64,000 nucleotides of DNA from Prorocentrum cordatum. Taxonomy: Eukaryota > Sar > Dinophyceae > Prorocentrales > Prorocentraceae. Below the pieces are notes generated by a model. It searched no databases. It had not been told where the DNA came from and saw only the letters and a program-made list of their open reading frames with translations. The stretch covers positions 249,926-313,925 of the forward strand of contig CAUYUJ010017849.1 in the NCBI GenBank assembly GCA_963575745.1, in the 5' to 3' direction. Every line of letters begins with the position of its first letter. The stretch's first letter is position 1. This document shows, piece after piece, positions 21,754-32,845 of this stretch. Both the position numbers and the translations under genes were made by a program.

Positions 21754-22869
21754 TGATCGTACGTCAGGGTGATTGTGACCCTCCCTGCATGCATCCCCCT
21801 CTCCGCCGCCCTGTGTTGTCTCCCGCTTTACTTCTCTGGCGGCCTCTGGGGGGTCCTGAGGCTTCGTGTCCATAGAACTCCCAAGGCCCAAGGGTCGCAC
21901 GGCGCAGAACTGGTCGTCAGCCCTGTCGGGCGCCTGCCCGGCAGACGGCTTGGCCGCCAGCGCGGTGACCAGGGTGGAAGTAGCCTTCGGGCTCGGCCGC
22001 GGGAGTTCCTGGTTCGAGCCAGTCCTGCGGTAGATGCGCGGCCACGTGGGGACGGCTTTGCAGAAAAGCATTCGGGACGGTTCCCCGAAGAGCGCCGCGC
22101 TGCCGGTTCGCGCGGTCGGCTTGGAGCCCTTGCTGGGAAGCCGTCCAACCAGCCCGGGGAGCTGCGCAGGCACACCGTCGCGCAGAGGGGCGCGTGTCGC
22201 AGCATGAGCACGAAGATGGCGGCAACGCGGCAGCTGTGGCCCGCGGGAAGCCGCTGCCACGAAACATGGTTGGAACGGATTCGCGGCGAGGAGGGGAAGA
22301 AAGACACCTGGCGCCCCCGTACTTGTTTCCGCATGTCCACCACGTCGTGACGGGGGCCACGGTCAGAGGCTAGAGCGCTGAAGTGGCGCCTGTCCGTGGC
22401 CACCCCCAAATCCACCGCGCCGCGACACGCGCCCCTCTGTGCGACGGTGTGCCTGCGCAGCTCCCTGGACACGTTGGCCAGCCTTCCAGCAAGGGCTCCA
22501 AGTCGACCGCGCGAACCGGCAGCGCGGCGCTCTTTCGGGGAACCGTCCCGAATGCTTTGCTGCAAAGCCGTCCCCACGTGGCCACGCAGCTTCCCCGAGA
22601 CCCGCTCGAACCAGGAACTCCCGCGGCCGAGCCCGAAGGCTACCTCCACCCTGGTCACCGCGCTGGCGGCCAAGCTGACTGCCGGGCAGGCGCCCGACAG
22701 GGCTGACGACCAGTTCTGCGCCGTGCGACCCTTGGGCCTTGGGAGTTCTCTGGACACGAAGCCTCAGGACCCCCCAGAGGCCACCAGAGAAGTAAAGCGG
22801 GAGACAACACAGGGCGGCGGAGAGGGGGATGCATGCAGGGAGGGTGACAATCACCCTGAAGTACGATCA
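21754..22869. repeat. Large inverted duplication, ~447-bp arms, 221-bp loop
   Basis: Left arm 21754-22200 and right arm 22422-22869 are reverse complements with few differences. The outer ends are TGATCGTAC / GTACGATCA. Both arms carry TGCATGCATCCCCCTCTCCG, GGCCCAAGGGTCGCACGGCG, CCAGGGTGG, CGGGACGGTTCC and CAGGCACACCGTCG. A shorter, more diverged direct copy of the outer part lies at about 21615-21745. Near-identical peptides appear on opposite strands from the two arms. No protein family is recognised. Confidence 0.85.
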
Positions 22870-25800
22870 TGAGGCGAGGCGAGATGACCGCGACGGAAGG
22901 AGAGGGAGTAACGGCGCGAACAGGCGCAGGGGGAGGGGGAGGCATACAGGAGGAAGAGGAATGAGGGGAGAAGCAGCTGAGTACGAATGCGAGACAATGA
23001 ATCGAGGTGTATACGAGAGTTTCTTGAATACGGTGCGACGGACGCGGGGACCTACTTCACGTGGGGGGGCTTGCGAAGACCCGAGCTAAACACACGGCGA
23101 ACACATCAACGATCAACAAAGCGAGCCTGAGCCTCGCCAACTGACCAGTCAACCAAGCTCATATCGCTGAGATCTGGGAAACCAAATTCAGTATACGTCG
23201 ATAGTTACGTTCTTCTAACTCGTCTCCGCCCCTTCCTCCTCCTCCTCCTCCTCCGACCCATTCTCGTAGCCCGAGGCCGCTAGATGTAGCCGGGCATCGG
23301 TCGACCAACGATTGACCGGGCACGCCGCAGGTCTGCGCGAAGAGTCGGCCCCATGGGGGGGGCCGAGCGTTCTCGCGGCCCTTGGCGTGCACACCGCACG
23401 CGACCAGCCGCTGACCTCTGCCGCTCATGTCTTCACGACGTGAGCACCGAACCGCTCGACCGCGTGTTCTGCGGGCGGGTTCTGCGGCCCGAAAATTGTC
23501 TCCGCATGCCGAGTGCGTACGAAGAGCTTCCGACACCTTTTTTTCAGGACGCTGGAGATCGGAGGCCAGCTGGCGCTCCCATGCAGCCAGTCGGGGACAC
23601 GAAGCCAATACTTTGGGCGGACCTGTCCCGCGAGGCAAGCGAATCAGTTGACTATCTGTGAACGACTCTCTGGAATCTGTCATCCGGACCAAGTAACCAT
23701 GCGCACTGGTGATTCCGCACGCCTCAGAAACTACGGAATACTACGTCCTGCTGGGTGAGCCAGAGCGCCCACAACCATCCATTCCAACTTCAAACTGGGA
23801 CCAGAGTGAGGAACTAGCGTCCTGATCACACACGCTGCAATTACCCGAGTATCGAACATCGGCATCGATGCGATGGCCTCGAGCTTGGGCGAGAGAAATC
23901 TGCAGAGAGAGAGAGAGAGAGAGTCACCGCTTGCGTTAGAGAGGGAAAGAGAAAGAGAGAGAGAGAGAGAGAGAACGAGAGAGAGAGAGAGAGCGAGAGA
24001 GGAAGAGCACGAACAAAAAGACAATGAACGAGAACAAGAGACGGCCATTTCAGGGTGGGGGGATTCAAGATTAACGTAAAGCGACCTTGTAAGAACAGCG
24101 ACGTGGCATTGCAGCTAGATGCGCTGCAGTGAACGAGCAGGATTTCGCTTAATGGATGAAGCTGCGAGCTTCGATGCACAGCGAAAGCTCTAAACCTAAA
24201 TTGCGGATACATGCTCTCTCCATGAACGTTTGACGTGCAACGAGGGACGAAAGACGAGGCTCCGATCCGAGGTACGATCAGAGAGGCTGAATGAAAACAA
24301 GGCTGCCGTATGTTGCTGCACCCACTGCCGGTTTACAACTTGGTGGTGGTCCCTGCCCGTATCCAGAAAGCGAGGCACCAGTGCCGTGCTAAAAGCGCTC
24401 ACAAATTAGCTAAGCTGCCGAGTAGCCAAAGCGCCTTCAAGCAGTGCTGATGAGAGTATGAGCAGACCCTGCGCAGATGCCCGACTTTCTCCCTCGCCTC
24501 CCCTCTCGCAATAACTCGCGAATGTATACGGGATGGTGGACTCAAGCGTGCAGCCTCTTCCCGTGGTGGCAACAGTCCAACACACGACATCGAGGATCCA
24601 TGGCGCAACGGCGCCATACCGATCGTCTGGAAGCCTGGTTTGTCATCACCCTGCTCCGCGTCAATCAGCATCCGCAGGGCATGTTCACATCCAAAAAACA
24701 CGTATGCGAAGATCGATGTTTCTGCTCGCGCGCAGATTTAAGCGTGCCCTCCAAGGAACGCGTACATGTAGCAATCGAAAAGTGCGTGTCCGCTGTGTCT
24801 GGGGTACGTCTACATGGGTCTGGTCGACTGAGCATGTGGATGTTTCAGATTTCGACCTGCCAATTGTGCGCACGTTCATTTACGGTCCTGATGATTTGCC
24901 GCCATCCGCGCTTGGATCTCCGCACACACATCTACGCGCGTGTATTTCAATTGATACATGGTCCACGTAGTACTTCAACGCTCTTACGTTCGTCAATACT
25001 GACGCGGTTGAACGGCACACTCTGCAACAAACACGCCCGAAGTAGAAACAATCGCGTTCCCCCCCATCCGGTCTTACCATTGGCAAAACTTCCGTTCGAG
25101 ATGTTGGGTTCGCTATTTGTTCCGCCCCCCTTTCTCCTGGAACGTTCGTTCAATAGTATTGCCGGGGGCGGGAGGGGTGTCGTGCGTAATGGTTCCTTCA
25201 ACGTTTGCTGCGCAATTGTTTCCTTCAACGGTACCGAGGCCGCCATCCCTCGTGCAACACGACGGATCCGCGCTCCCGAGGCCACGATCCATCGTACAAG
25301 AAACGATGTGTCCGCGTCCCGAGCTTCCAAGACGGCCCAGGCTGGCAACCGAGGCAGCCAAGATGGCCCAACATGCCTCGAAGAGGGGCCAAGATAACCC
25401 CAAGGCGGCCGAATATGGCAGCAAGACGGCCCAAGATGGCTCCAGAAGGGCCCCCCAAGCCCCCAGGAGGACCTCCAGCAGGGCCCGAATAAGCTCACAC
25501 CACTGATTCCCCTTGGGTTTTTGAATGGTGTTCGCATTCTCGCCGTTTCGCGCTTTTATCAGCTCACGTCGGCCCAAGAGGCCCCGACATTGTCCAAACA
25601 TGGCCCAAGAGGACCACCAGGGCCCAAGAGGCATCCATCCAAGACGGCCGCAAAACGGCCCCAAGACGGCCCAAGAGTGCCTCAGACCCTTGGACTGCCC
25701 AAGACGGCGCCAAGACGGCACCCAGACACCCACCATGCTGCCACTAGGGCTCTATGACGGCCCACGAGAGCCCCAAGACGGCCCAAGAAGACCCCAAGAC

Positions 25801-26983
25801 GGCGCAAGAGGGCCTCAAGGGACCCCTACGACTGCCCCACAAGATGCCAAGACAACCACAAGACGGCCCAAACCAGTTCCGTGAGAGCTCCTCATGTAGT
25901 GAAGACGACAGGTGTCTCGTGCGACGGCCTTCCTCGTCCTCCTCCTCCTACTGCTCCTCCACCTCCTCCTCCTCCTCCTCATCATCACGGCTCCCCCAAG
26001 CATGGAGACACGAAGCGTTACACGTGACGGCCTCCAGTGCACCCCTGAACAGTCGCCATCCAGAATGCTGGACTGGCATGGTGGCGGGACTTGCCGCAAG
26101 CAGCTGGATAAGGCTGACGTGCTGTAGGCATAGCGAGAGAGGCCCACTGACATGTCACCACGAACGCCTGATGAGGTTCAAAACAAATTCTCCTCCACCT
26201 TGAACAGTGAGCGCGTGGGTGGGGGAGGTCAGATTCCCGACTCACAGGGTGAGCTCTCACACTACTTGGGAAGTTCCTTAAACATATCAAGCACGCCACC
26301 TGACCAATCATTTCGAGAGAAGCACCTGCAACCTCCGAGACTCTACCCATGATGGTTGACAACGTGTGCTCTCCTGTCGATCACTCCTCGAACGCCCACA
26401 AGAAACGTACCATGGTCTCGCCAACCCCGAGCAGGCGCCGCCTGAACAAGTCGTTTGTCACGATCCACGCCAACACAGGCGACTGGACTGCACTGCAACC
26501 TTCAGGCGGCTAGCGACACTTGCGAAATCTCCAACAACATGTGGCAATGCAACGATCGGTGTGCAGCTGGCCGCGGCAACAAACTCTATGGAGGGAGACC
26601 AACCTGGCACAAGCAACGCTGTGTCCGGTTCGTCGCTATCTGTTCAGCAGCAGTCGCTGCGGGGCTGAAGAATGTTGGATCGGAGTCGGGTTCCGTTGGC
26701 GGCCAAGCGCTCTGGGTAATGTGGCAGTCCAGATTGGACGCCGAGGTCTGCAAAGAAAGCCCAGCATCGCAGCAGTAAGGTCGTAGCGCGCGCCGCCACT
26801 GATGGCGATGCCAAGGCCTAGCGCGATGGATCTTTACTGGGCAGAGGAGTCCAACCACGCATTCGGCCAGACTAGCTAAAGCTTCCGCTCATCTGCCGTG
26901 CGCCTGGACCCTGTAGCACCACGGACGCAAGTGGTGATGCCCTTGGGATGAGGGGAGAGGGAAAAATGAATAATGATAACATA
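22870..26983. other. Intergenic, mostly non-repetitive
   Basis: Holds a short (CCT)n tract (23228-23250), (GA)n at 23903-24003, CCAAGATGG/CCAAGACGG blocks at 25325-25480 and 25570-25880, and a (CCT)n tract at 25935-25980. Frames of 100-300 codons exist (for example plus 24477-25397 and minus 26018-26362), but none has a domain, a repeat-free coding bias I can judge, or a supporting signal. None is called a gene. Confidence 0.4.
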
Positions 26984-27136
26984 CACGTCGTTCATTTCTA
27001 ATCGTGCTCATTTCTGAGTGCGCTCGTTTCTAATTGTTCCTGGCCCCCTAGTGGCTGGGAAGCGGCCCAGGATATACAATATATGAATAAAACTATTTTG
27101 GCCCCCCCCAAAATCAAATAACTACCGAATACCAGA
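26984..27136 (+). mobile_element. TTTCTAATTGTTC foldback family, third copy
   Basis: Same orientation and order as 2425-2580, with CACGTCGTTCATTTCTAATC, CGTGCTCATTTCT, TTGTTCCTGGCCCCCTAGTG, CGGCCCAGGATA, TTTTGGCCCCCCC and AAATCAAATAACT. The right half is more diverged (ATACAATATATGAATAAAAC). Confidence 0.7.
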
Positions 27137-28439
27137 ACTGAGCAGTGTGTACGAGGAGGTCGGACGTAAGGCGGCTCTCCCTCGCGCCGCAGCCTCGCCC
27201 CCACCTGCAGATCGACGCGACAGAGAATATCAGACGAGGACGGCCCCTCGCGCCAGCCTCGCCTCCATGATGCTACTGTACGTATCGCTCGTGAGTTTTC
27301 AAATATGCATGCGGGCACCGAGCGCCTGCACAGCCCCAGGCAGGGGCGGGCGGCCGCGGGGACTACGGACGGGGCGGCAACGGCTGCGAGGAAGGGGGGT
27401 GGTGGGTGGGCGGTGGCATCCCCCTCCTCTTTCTCCTCCTCCTCCTCCTCCGCCTCCTCCTCGTCCTCCTCCTCGTCCTCCTCCTCCCGCTCCTCCTCCC
27501 CCTCCTCCCCCTCCTCCTCCCCCTCCTCCCCCTCCCCCCCCTGGCTGGCCCCGGCCCAGGGAACCCGTCAGGGCATCGAGAGCGGTCGGCAGAGCGGGCG
27601 CGCTTGAAGGGCACGGCCGAACGCGGAGCAGAAACAACCGCTCTCTGTTCGCCACCCCGAACCGGCACGCAGGCCGAGCTGCGCGTGGCTGCGCGCTGGG
27701 ACGGCGAGGCCAGCAGGCGCGGCGAGCGGGAGAAGCACGCGCGCTACCCGGGCGCCCGACTCACGTCCTTCGTCCTCATTGTTTCTGTGCTAGTTTATTG
27801 CGGTCCGTTTTCAAACTTGAGCCCTGGCGTGGCACCGTCACGATCTTGCAAATATGCTGGCATGCGCAATATCACAAGGATGAAAGGCATTTCTTCTCAA
27901 AACTTGGACGCCCGTCTTTCAACGAAGCGTTCCCAGCAATGACAACGAGCACTTGCAGGGGTGTCCGTGGAGACTTTGGGGGGTGGGGGGCGGTGCGAAT
28001 TCGTTTGGACATCCATGTTTAGTCCGTGGCAGGGGACAATACGATACAAGTATTGGTCGCGCCAGCTGATAGCACACACAAGAAGTTCTGGTAGACCACT
28101 GGTGGAGAAACGCAAGTCGAATCCCATCGGGTCCACACGCGCACTGGGCGCGGACGCGGGCAACTCAAGGAACGAGTGCGTGGCGAAAATGGTCAATCAC
28201 TGCGCAAGGCAAGACCGTCGACGCGGCACCAAATGTCGCAACCTTTGGGCTTTGACTCGGAAGACGTCAGTCATACTTGATACTCGCGAAACCAGGACTT
28301 GCTCGAACCTCCTGGGCACCATCCGTCAAGCGCCAGGCGCAACACTAGCGCTTGCCATGCGCATTCAAGTTCGCGCCCTCGCGAGCTCGGGCTCAGAAGC
28401 GGTGCGACGTGACGATGCTGCCAACGAGCTGATGCGCAA
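27137..28439. other. Intergenic; (CCT)n tract and one 83-100-bp repeat unit
   Basis: A (CCT)n tract with CCCC and CGT interruptions at 27424-27540, and a diverged unit of the TTTTCAAA repeat family at about 27805-27905. No gene recognised. Confidence 0.45.
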
Positions 28440-29145
28440 CGTGCAGCTCGCCGTTGCGCCAGGGCGTGAGCAAGACGGGCAGGGGCAATGGCAGCGCCGG
28501 CCCTGACGCTGCTCAGCGAAATTCTGGGTGCGAAGCTGGAACCCAAGGTTATCTGCTACAGCGGCATCCCGGTCAGCGCGTGCGAGAAGGCCCAGCAGTC
28601 GCAGTGGCAGACGGCGTGCTGTTCAGCGAATAGCTCTGGGCGAAGCTGAGGCCCACCATCGTCTGCTACGCCGCCCCGATCAGCGCGTGCGAGAAGGACA
28701 GGCAGGGGCAGTGGCAGCCGGCCCTGGCGCTGCTTCGACCGATGTCCGTAGCGAAGCCAGAGCTCACTATCATCTGCTCCAGCACCCCGATCAACGCGCG
28801 CGAGAAGAACAGGTAGGGACAGTGGCAGCCGGCCCTGGCGCCGCTCAGCGAGAAGCTGGGAGTCAAAATGGAGCCCACCATCATCGGCTATGCCGCCCGA
28901 TCAGCGCGCGCGAGAAGGACGGGCAGGGGCAGTGGCAGCCGGCCCTGGTGCTTCTCAGCGAAAGCGCTGGGCGTGAAGCTGGAGCCCACCACCATCTGCT
29001 ACAGCACCCCGGTCAGCACGTGCGAGAAGAACGTGCAAGAACAGCTGCAGATTGCCCTGGCGCTGCTCAGCGAGATGCTGGGTGTGAAGCTGGAACCCGC
29101 CATCATCTGTCATAGCATCCCGATTAGCCAGTGCGAGAAAGGGGC
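28440..29145 (+). pseudogene. Decayed pentatricopeptide-repeat (PPR-like) array
   Basis: Six or more tandem units, with spacings of 111 bp (37 codons) between the Glu-Pro landmarks at 28649, 28760, 28871, 28982 and 29093, and 110 bp before that. The best units read ALALLSEMLGVKLEP, TTICYSTPVSTCEK, GQWQPALALL. This is the dinoflagellate PPR signature (..ALLSEM..KLEP..ISY..ISACEKG..WQ). PPR proteins bind organelle RNA. This copy is broken: a TAG codon interrupts the unit near 28813, a 1-base loss near 28895 is offset by a 1-base gain near 28961, and another shift lies near 28500. Downstream frames turn into Gly/Ser repeat. It was probably once a gene and is now a pseudogene; sequencing error could explain some of the shifts. 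Confidence 0.7.
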
Positions 29146-29581
29146 TGTGTCAGTCGGCTCTGGCAGTGGCAGCGCGGGCAGAGGCAGTGGCGGCAGTGGC
29201 GAAGCAATGCCACGGTGGGAAGAGATGGAACTTGGAACGGCAGTGACAACGCGGTGGGAGGAGTGGGAAGGGGCGGCGGCTGCAGTGGCGGTAGCAGCAC
29301 AGTGGGAGGAGGAGGCGCACCGACTGAAGAGAGGCAGGCGGTCAAGAGCAAGAACGAGACGAGACGAGAAGAGAGTCCACCGTCCAGCACCCCGCCCAGC
29401 CCGCGCGCGAGCACGCACGCGGGGCGGTCCTCGGCGATCACCGTGGTCGTCACGGTGTCGGCAGCCGCCGCCGCGCGCGTGGGCGACAACAACCGACGCA
29501 AAGACTGACTCAGGGTGGCACAGACAATTCTTGGAAACATGTTCAATAACAAAAAGACCTGAATTAAGCAAGGTCGCAGCC

Positions 29582-30100
29582 CTAGGAAATCGAAACTCCC
29601 CGACCCAGGGCCTGGATGACTTTGCTCCGCCTCGCACCGACGCGCAACCTGGCCTTAACAAGGGACAGGGTATATGCAGGAGTGATACAGACAGAGGGAG
29701 AAGCCCGAAAAATCTGGAAACAATTATGCATAAGATCCACAGCAACAAATTGTGTCAGCAAGCGCTCGCAGGACGGAGCCAGGAAGAGGTGGGGGAGGAT
29801 GGAACTCAGTGGTTGATCGCCCCAACATTCAGGAAGCCAAGGAAGAACACTCCGAATGCTCTGGATCAGGACAGGGCATATCGAATAATGGAGCAGGTCG
29901 TCTCCGTTCACGGCGTAACAGCCGAATCCACACACCTGCACCGCCTGCCTATACCGTCGGGTGGTATTCCATCCATTAAACATGGTTTTCAAACACGCCG
30001 ATCAAACATACCCATAAAGTTTGGGACCAGCAGCGCCAACACGGATAATCGTCAGGAACACATCAGCAGGCACAACATCAGGGACCCATTTTTCAACCTC
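29582..30100 (-). pseudogene. C-terminal LINE segment with Cys/His motif
   Basis: After the shift near 30085 the frame reads VEKWVPDVVPADVFLTIIRV, meets TGA at 30002-30004, and resumes with TMFNGWNTTRRYRQAVQV. A putative zinc motif CGFGC..DDLLHYSIC follows. Cysteines and a histidine in this layout are usual near the C-terminus of LINE ORF2 proteins. TGA lies where a Trp (TGG) would fit, but that is inference. This segment extends the element about 470 bp beyond the longest RT frame. Confidence 0.6.
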
Positions 30101-32061
30101 GGGAATATAACGTCCTGAATACTGGGAAATTCACGCCGCCGACTCATGAGCAACATCTTGGTCACCCGAGCCTGGACAGCCTTGGGCTTGCAGTTCAGGG
30201 GGCGGTGAATCTGGAAGAACTGATTATAAAGATCCCAGATGCGCAGGAAGAGGGGATCTTTCGCATAGGGGCTATACCTCCATGCGATCACAGCTTCGTC
30301 CGAGTCTGCATACTCCAGCAACTCATTTTTCAGCTCATGGAACTTGTCAGAGTTGATGGCGGAACGTAACATGCAGGCGCGGGCATCGACCTCCAGCCTC
30401 CGTGCCTCCACACGATGGCCTAAATCTTTGAGCTGATGCAGGGTTTCTGGAAGGAACGCAAACCTCGGAGAACAGGTGAGCCTCTGGAGTATGTTCCTTT
30501 CAGCTAAGCGGACAGACTTGGTGGGGTCCCAGACCTGCGACACATGGCTCACGACGGGCAGTGCATATATGTTGTAAGCGGAGATGCTAAAAGATAAGCC
30601 TCCCCCCATCTGCTTCACCTGCAACGTCCTCCTCTCCAAAGTAGTAACCACCGGCTTCCAACTCTCCTCCCCCCCCTCGATGCCCAAGTACACACCCAAA
30701 TACTTCCCATTCTTGAGAATCTTAAATCGACGAATATTCACACCCACTCGCCGAAGGTCTGCAACTACAGATTCACGAAAGGCGGGTGACGGTATCACCA
30801 GCACGCACTTGGCAAGGTTCAAAATGAGGCCAGAGGCTTTGCCACCGTCAGAGAGCACTCTCAAGATCGTCGGGAGGCTCTGGAGTACATCACGACAGCA
30901 CATACCTATGTCGTCGGCGAAGGCACCCATCTCGATGGGCAAACTCGAACATATTTTACGAATTCTTGTCAAAATCGGGTTGATACATAAATAGAAAATC
31001 AATCCAGAAATAGGGCAGTCGTGTTTCACACCCCTCATCACAGCTATATATACAGGCTCTCAACCGTGAATACATATACGCATACGCATATTCGAATACA
31101 ACGACTTGATCGCCCGACGGATATTCCGAGGAAGATTGATACGCCGTAAGACAGCACAACTATACTTGCGAATGACACAGGGGAAAGCGTTTCTCACATC
31201 AAAAAGCGCCGAGCCAATCCGAGGGGAAACGTCCATCATGGCCCACTTCAAAAACACAGCGTCCAGGGAAACCACATTGTCAAGAAGCTGGCGGCCCTTG
31301 ACGAAACCCTTCTGGCAAACCTCGACGGTGTCCTTCACAACCTTTGAGACCGCAAAGCCGACGCAGCTGGTGACAATCTTGTTGTCAGAGTTCGATAATG
31401 ATAGAGGCCTCGTGCAAGCTGGCGTACGGGCGGCGGTACCAATACCGCCTGGACAGTCCTTAGGCAGAAACACACCTCTAGCGACGTTAAAATCAGGAGG
31501 GAAGCGCCCAGACTGAATCATCCTCAAGTAGATTTCATACAGGATATGCTGGGCCGACTCGCCAGCAGCCTTCCACGCAGCATAGGGTACTCCATCAGGC
31601 CCAGGGGCCGTGTGTTTCTTCCAAAAGAGAATATCCTGAAATTTGCTCTCAGGGGCCACCCAAGGATACAACGCTAAATCTCTGGCTTGGTAGTGGAACG
31701 GGTGGGAGGGGATCGGGATGATCTCGGAACACATACCCTCAATACTTTCATCACTAGCCTGGACATCTTGGAAGACCGACTCCCAGTACGAAGCAAGAAT
31801 CTCGGCGCACCTCCGACCATCAGAGTAATGCTGGCCATCAACGTCAGTGACCTGCTGCAAACAAATCCTGCGGCCACACGACCGCCATGCACGAGACATA
31901 TCACGAATACGCTGTACAGCAGCAGAGCACTTGGCCTCGGCGATGTCCGCCTTAGACTTCTCAACGACTGAGCGGAGCGCCGCTTCACGCTTGGAACATA
32001 TATCAGCACAGTGGGAGGAGGAGGAGGAGGAGGAGGAGGAGGAGGACCAGTGTAAACCCAA
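30052..32061 (-). pseudogene. Reverse transcriptase domain, in-frame TGA at 31060-31062
   Basis: The upstream part (31060-32061, 333 aa) has HTAPGPDGVPYAAWK (about residues 150-164), RPLSLSNSDNKI, QKGFVKGRQLLDNV and the motif-A block ALFDVRNAF (Asp at about 288). The next part begins at about 31041 in the same reading frame, with GVKHDCPISGLIFY (the GVxQGCPLSPLLF block), FADD catalytic motif C (about residues 41-44 of that part) and a KCVLVI block. Only the TGA at 31060-31062 separates them; the seven codons between it and the next start read on smoothly. The fold and catalytic residues are those of LINE reverse transcriptases. The frame ends at 30052 after a frameshift near 30085. Confidence 0.85.
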
Positions 32062-32239
32062 GAGTCATCAACGATGCTGGAATAAACCCTCCCTCCGAAC
32101 TCCCTCTTCGTAGGCCCTTAGAACGGTTCATTTCCATTGACCACCTGCCTCGTTCGAAGACAACCGTTTGAGGACCCTGAAGCATGCCAAAACATTGTTT
32201 TCGGGATTCCAGCGCCACGGATGACCCTGACTGTTGCGT

Positions 32240-32640
32240 TTTCACGATATGGAATCGTTCCAAAAACGCCACTCCTGCAACACAGCGAATCAGCGCCAGT
32301 GTTGCCTCCGCCTAATCTTGAATCCGTTCAAAACACCATCTGTGGTACGTCGACGATGGGAATCCGTGAATCCCTTGCAAATTGTGTTAAAACATGTGCG
32401 CGGCGGCGAAGAGAGAACCGCATTTTGAAAAGGGGCCGCCCTCAATCCGTGAAGCTTTTGTAAATGTTAAAAACGAATGTGCGCCGCACGAAAACGAGAG
32501 CCACATTTTGAAAACCATCCGCCCTCAATCCGTGAATCTCTTGCAAATGTTTAAAACGAATGTGCGCCTCGCTTGGGCGAGAGCCACATTTTGGAAACCG
32601 TCCGCCCTCCATCTGTGAACCTGCTGTTAATTGTATTAAG
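32240..32640 (-). repeat. 83-bp tandem repeat (reverse orientation of the TTTTCAAA family)
   Basis: AATCCGTGAA recurs at 32361 and 32444, and CCGCCCTC at 32436, 32519 and 32602, giving an exact period of 83 bp over about 3.5 units. Each unit has TTGCAAAT, TTAAAACGAATGTGCGC and GAGAGCCACATTTTGAAAAC. The reverse complement matches the units at 9839-10210. Confidence 0.8.
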
Positions 32641-32845
32641 CTTCGGGATCATACTCTGTGAGGAAATCTCAGGCGACACGCCTGGACCGCCCTAGAAACT
32701 TGCCTCGGGATGCGATAGGGAGAAATCATGTATAAGGAAAGATGGAGGAGGAAGAAAAGGAGGAGGGCCAGGCGGCGAGGACCAGTCGTTCGAGGCTGAG
32801 CAGGATGCCGAGTCTGGGGGTGACGGACACGCAAGGCGAGCCATT

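Larger units (their letters stand above)
29582..32061 (-). mobile_element. LINE-type non-LTR retrotransposon, degraded
   Basis: A minus-strand ORF2-like region in the expected order: pre-RT linker, reverse transcriptase, thumb/connection, and a C-terminal Cys/His motif. Such proteins copy element RNA into DNA at a nicked target. No endonuclease domain is seen upstream (32062-32340), so the copy is 5'-truncated or uses a domain I cannot see. A Ser run at the start comes from a (GGA)n tract at 32018-32046. The element carries two in-frame TGA codons and one frameshift, so it is unlikely to be active. The 3' end and target-site duplication were not found. Confidence 0.8.

Noticed and set aside
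21073-22260. Minus-strand ORF of 395 codons
   Set aside because: It spans a (CCT)n tract and one arm of the inverted duplication, and the opposite arm gives the same peptide on the other strand. No domain or independent support.
24477-25397. Plus-strand ORF of 306 codons
   Set aside because: No domain, biased last third from CCAAGATGG repeats, and similar-length frames on the other strand. Left as intergenic.
28868-30118. Plus-strand ORF of 416 codons as one gene
   Set aside because: Only the first ~95 codons are PPR-derived, and in a partly shifted frame. The rest is Gly/Ser repeat and the antisense of the LINE C-terminal region.
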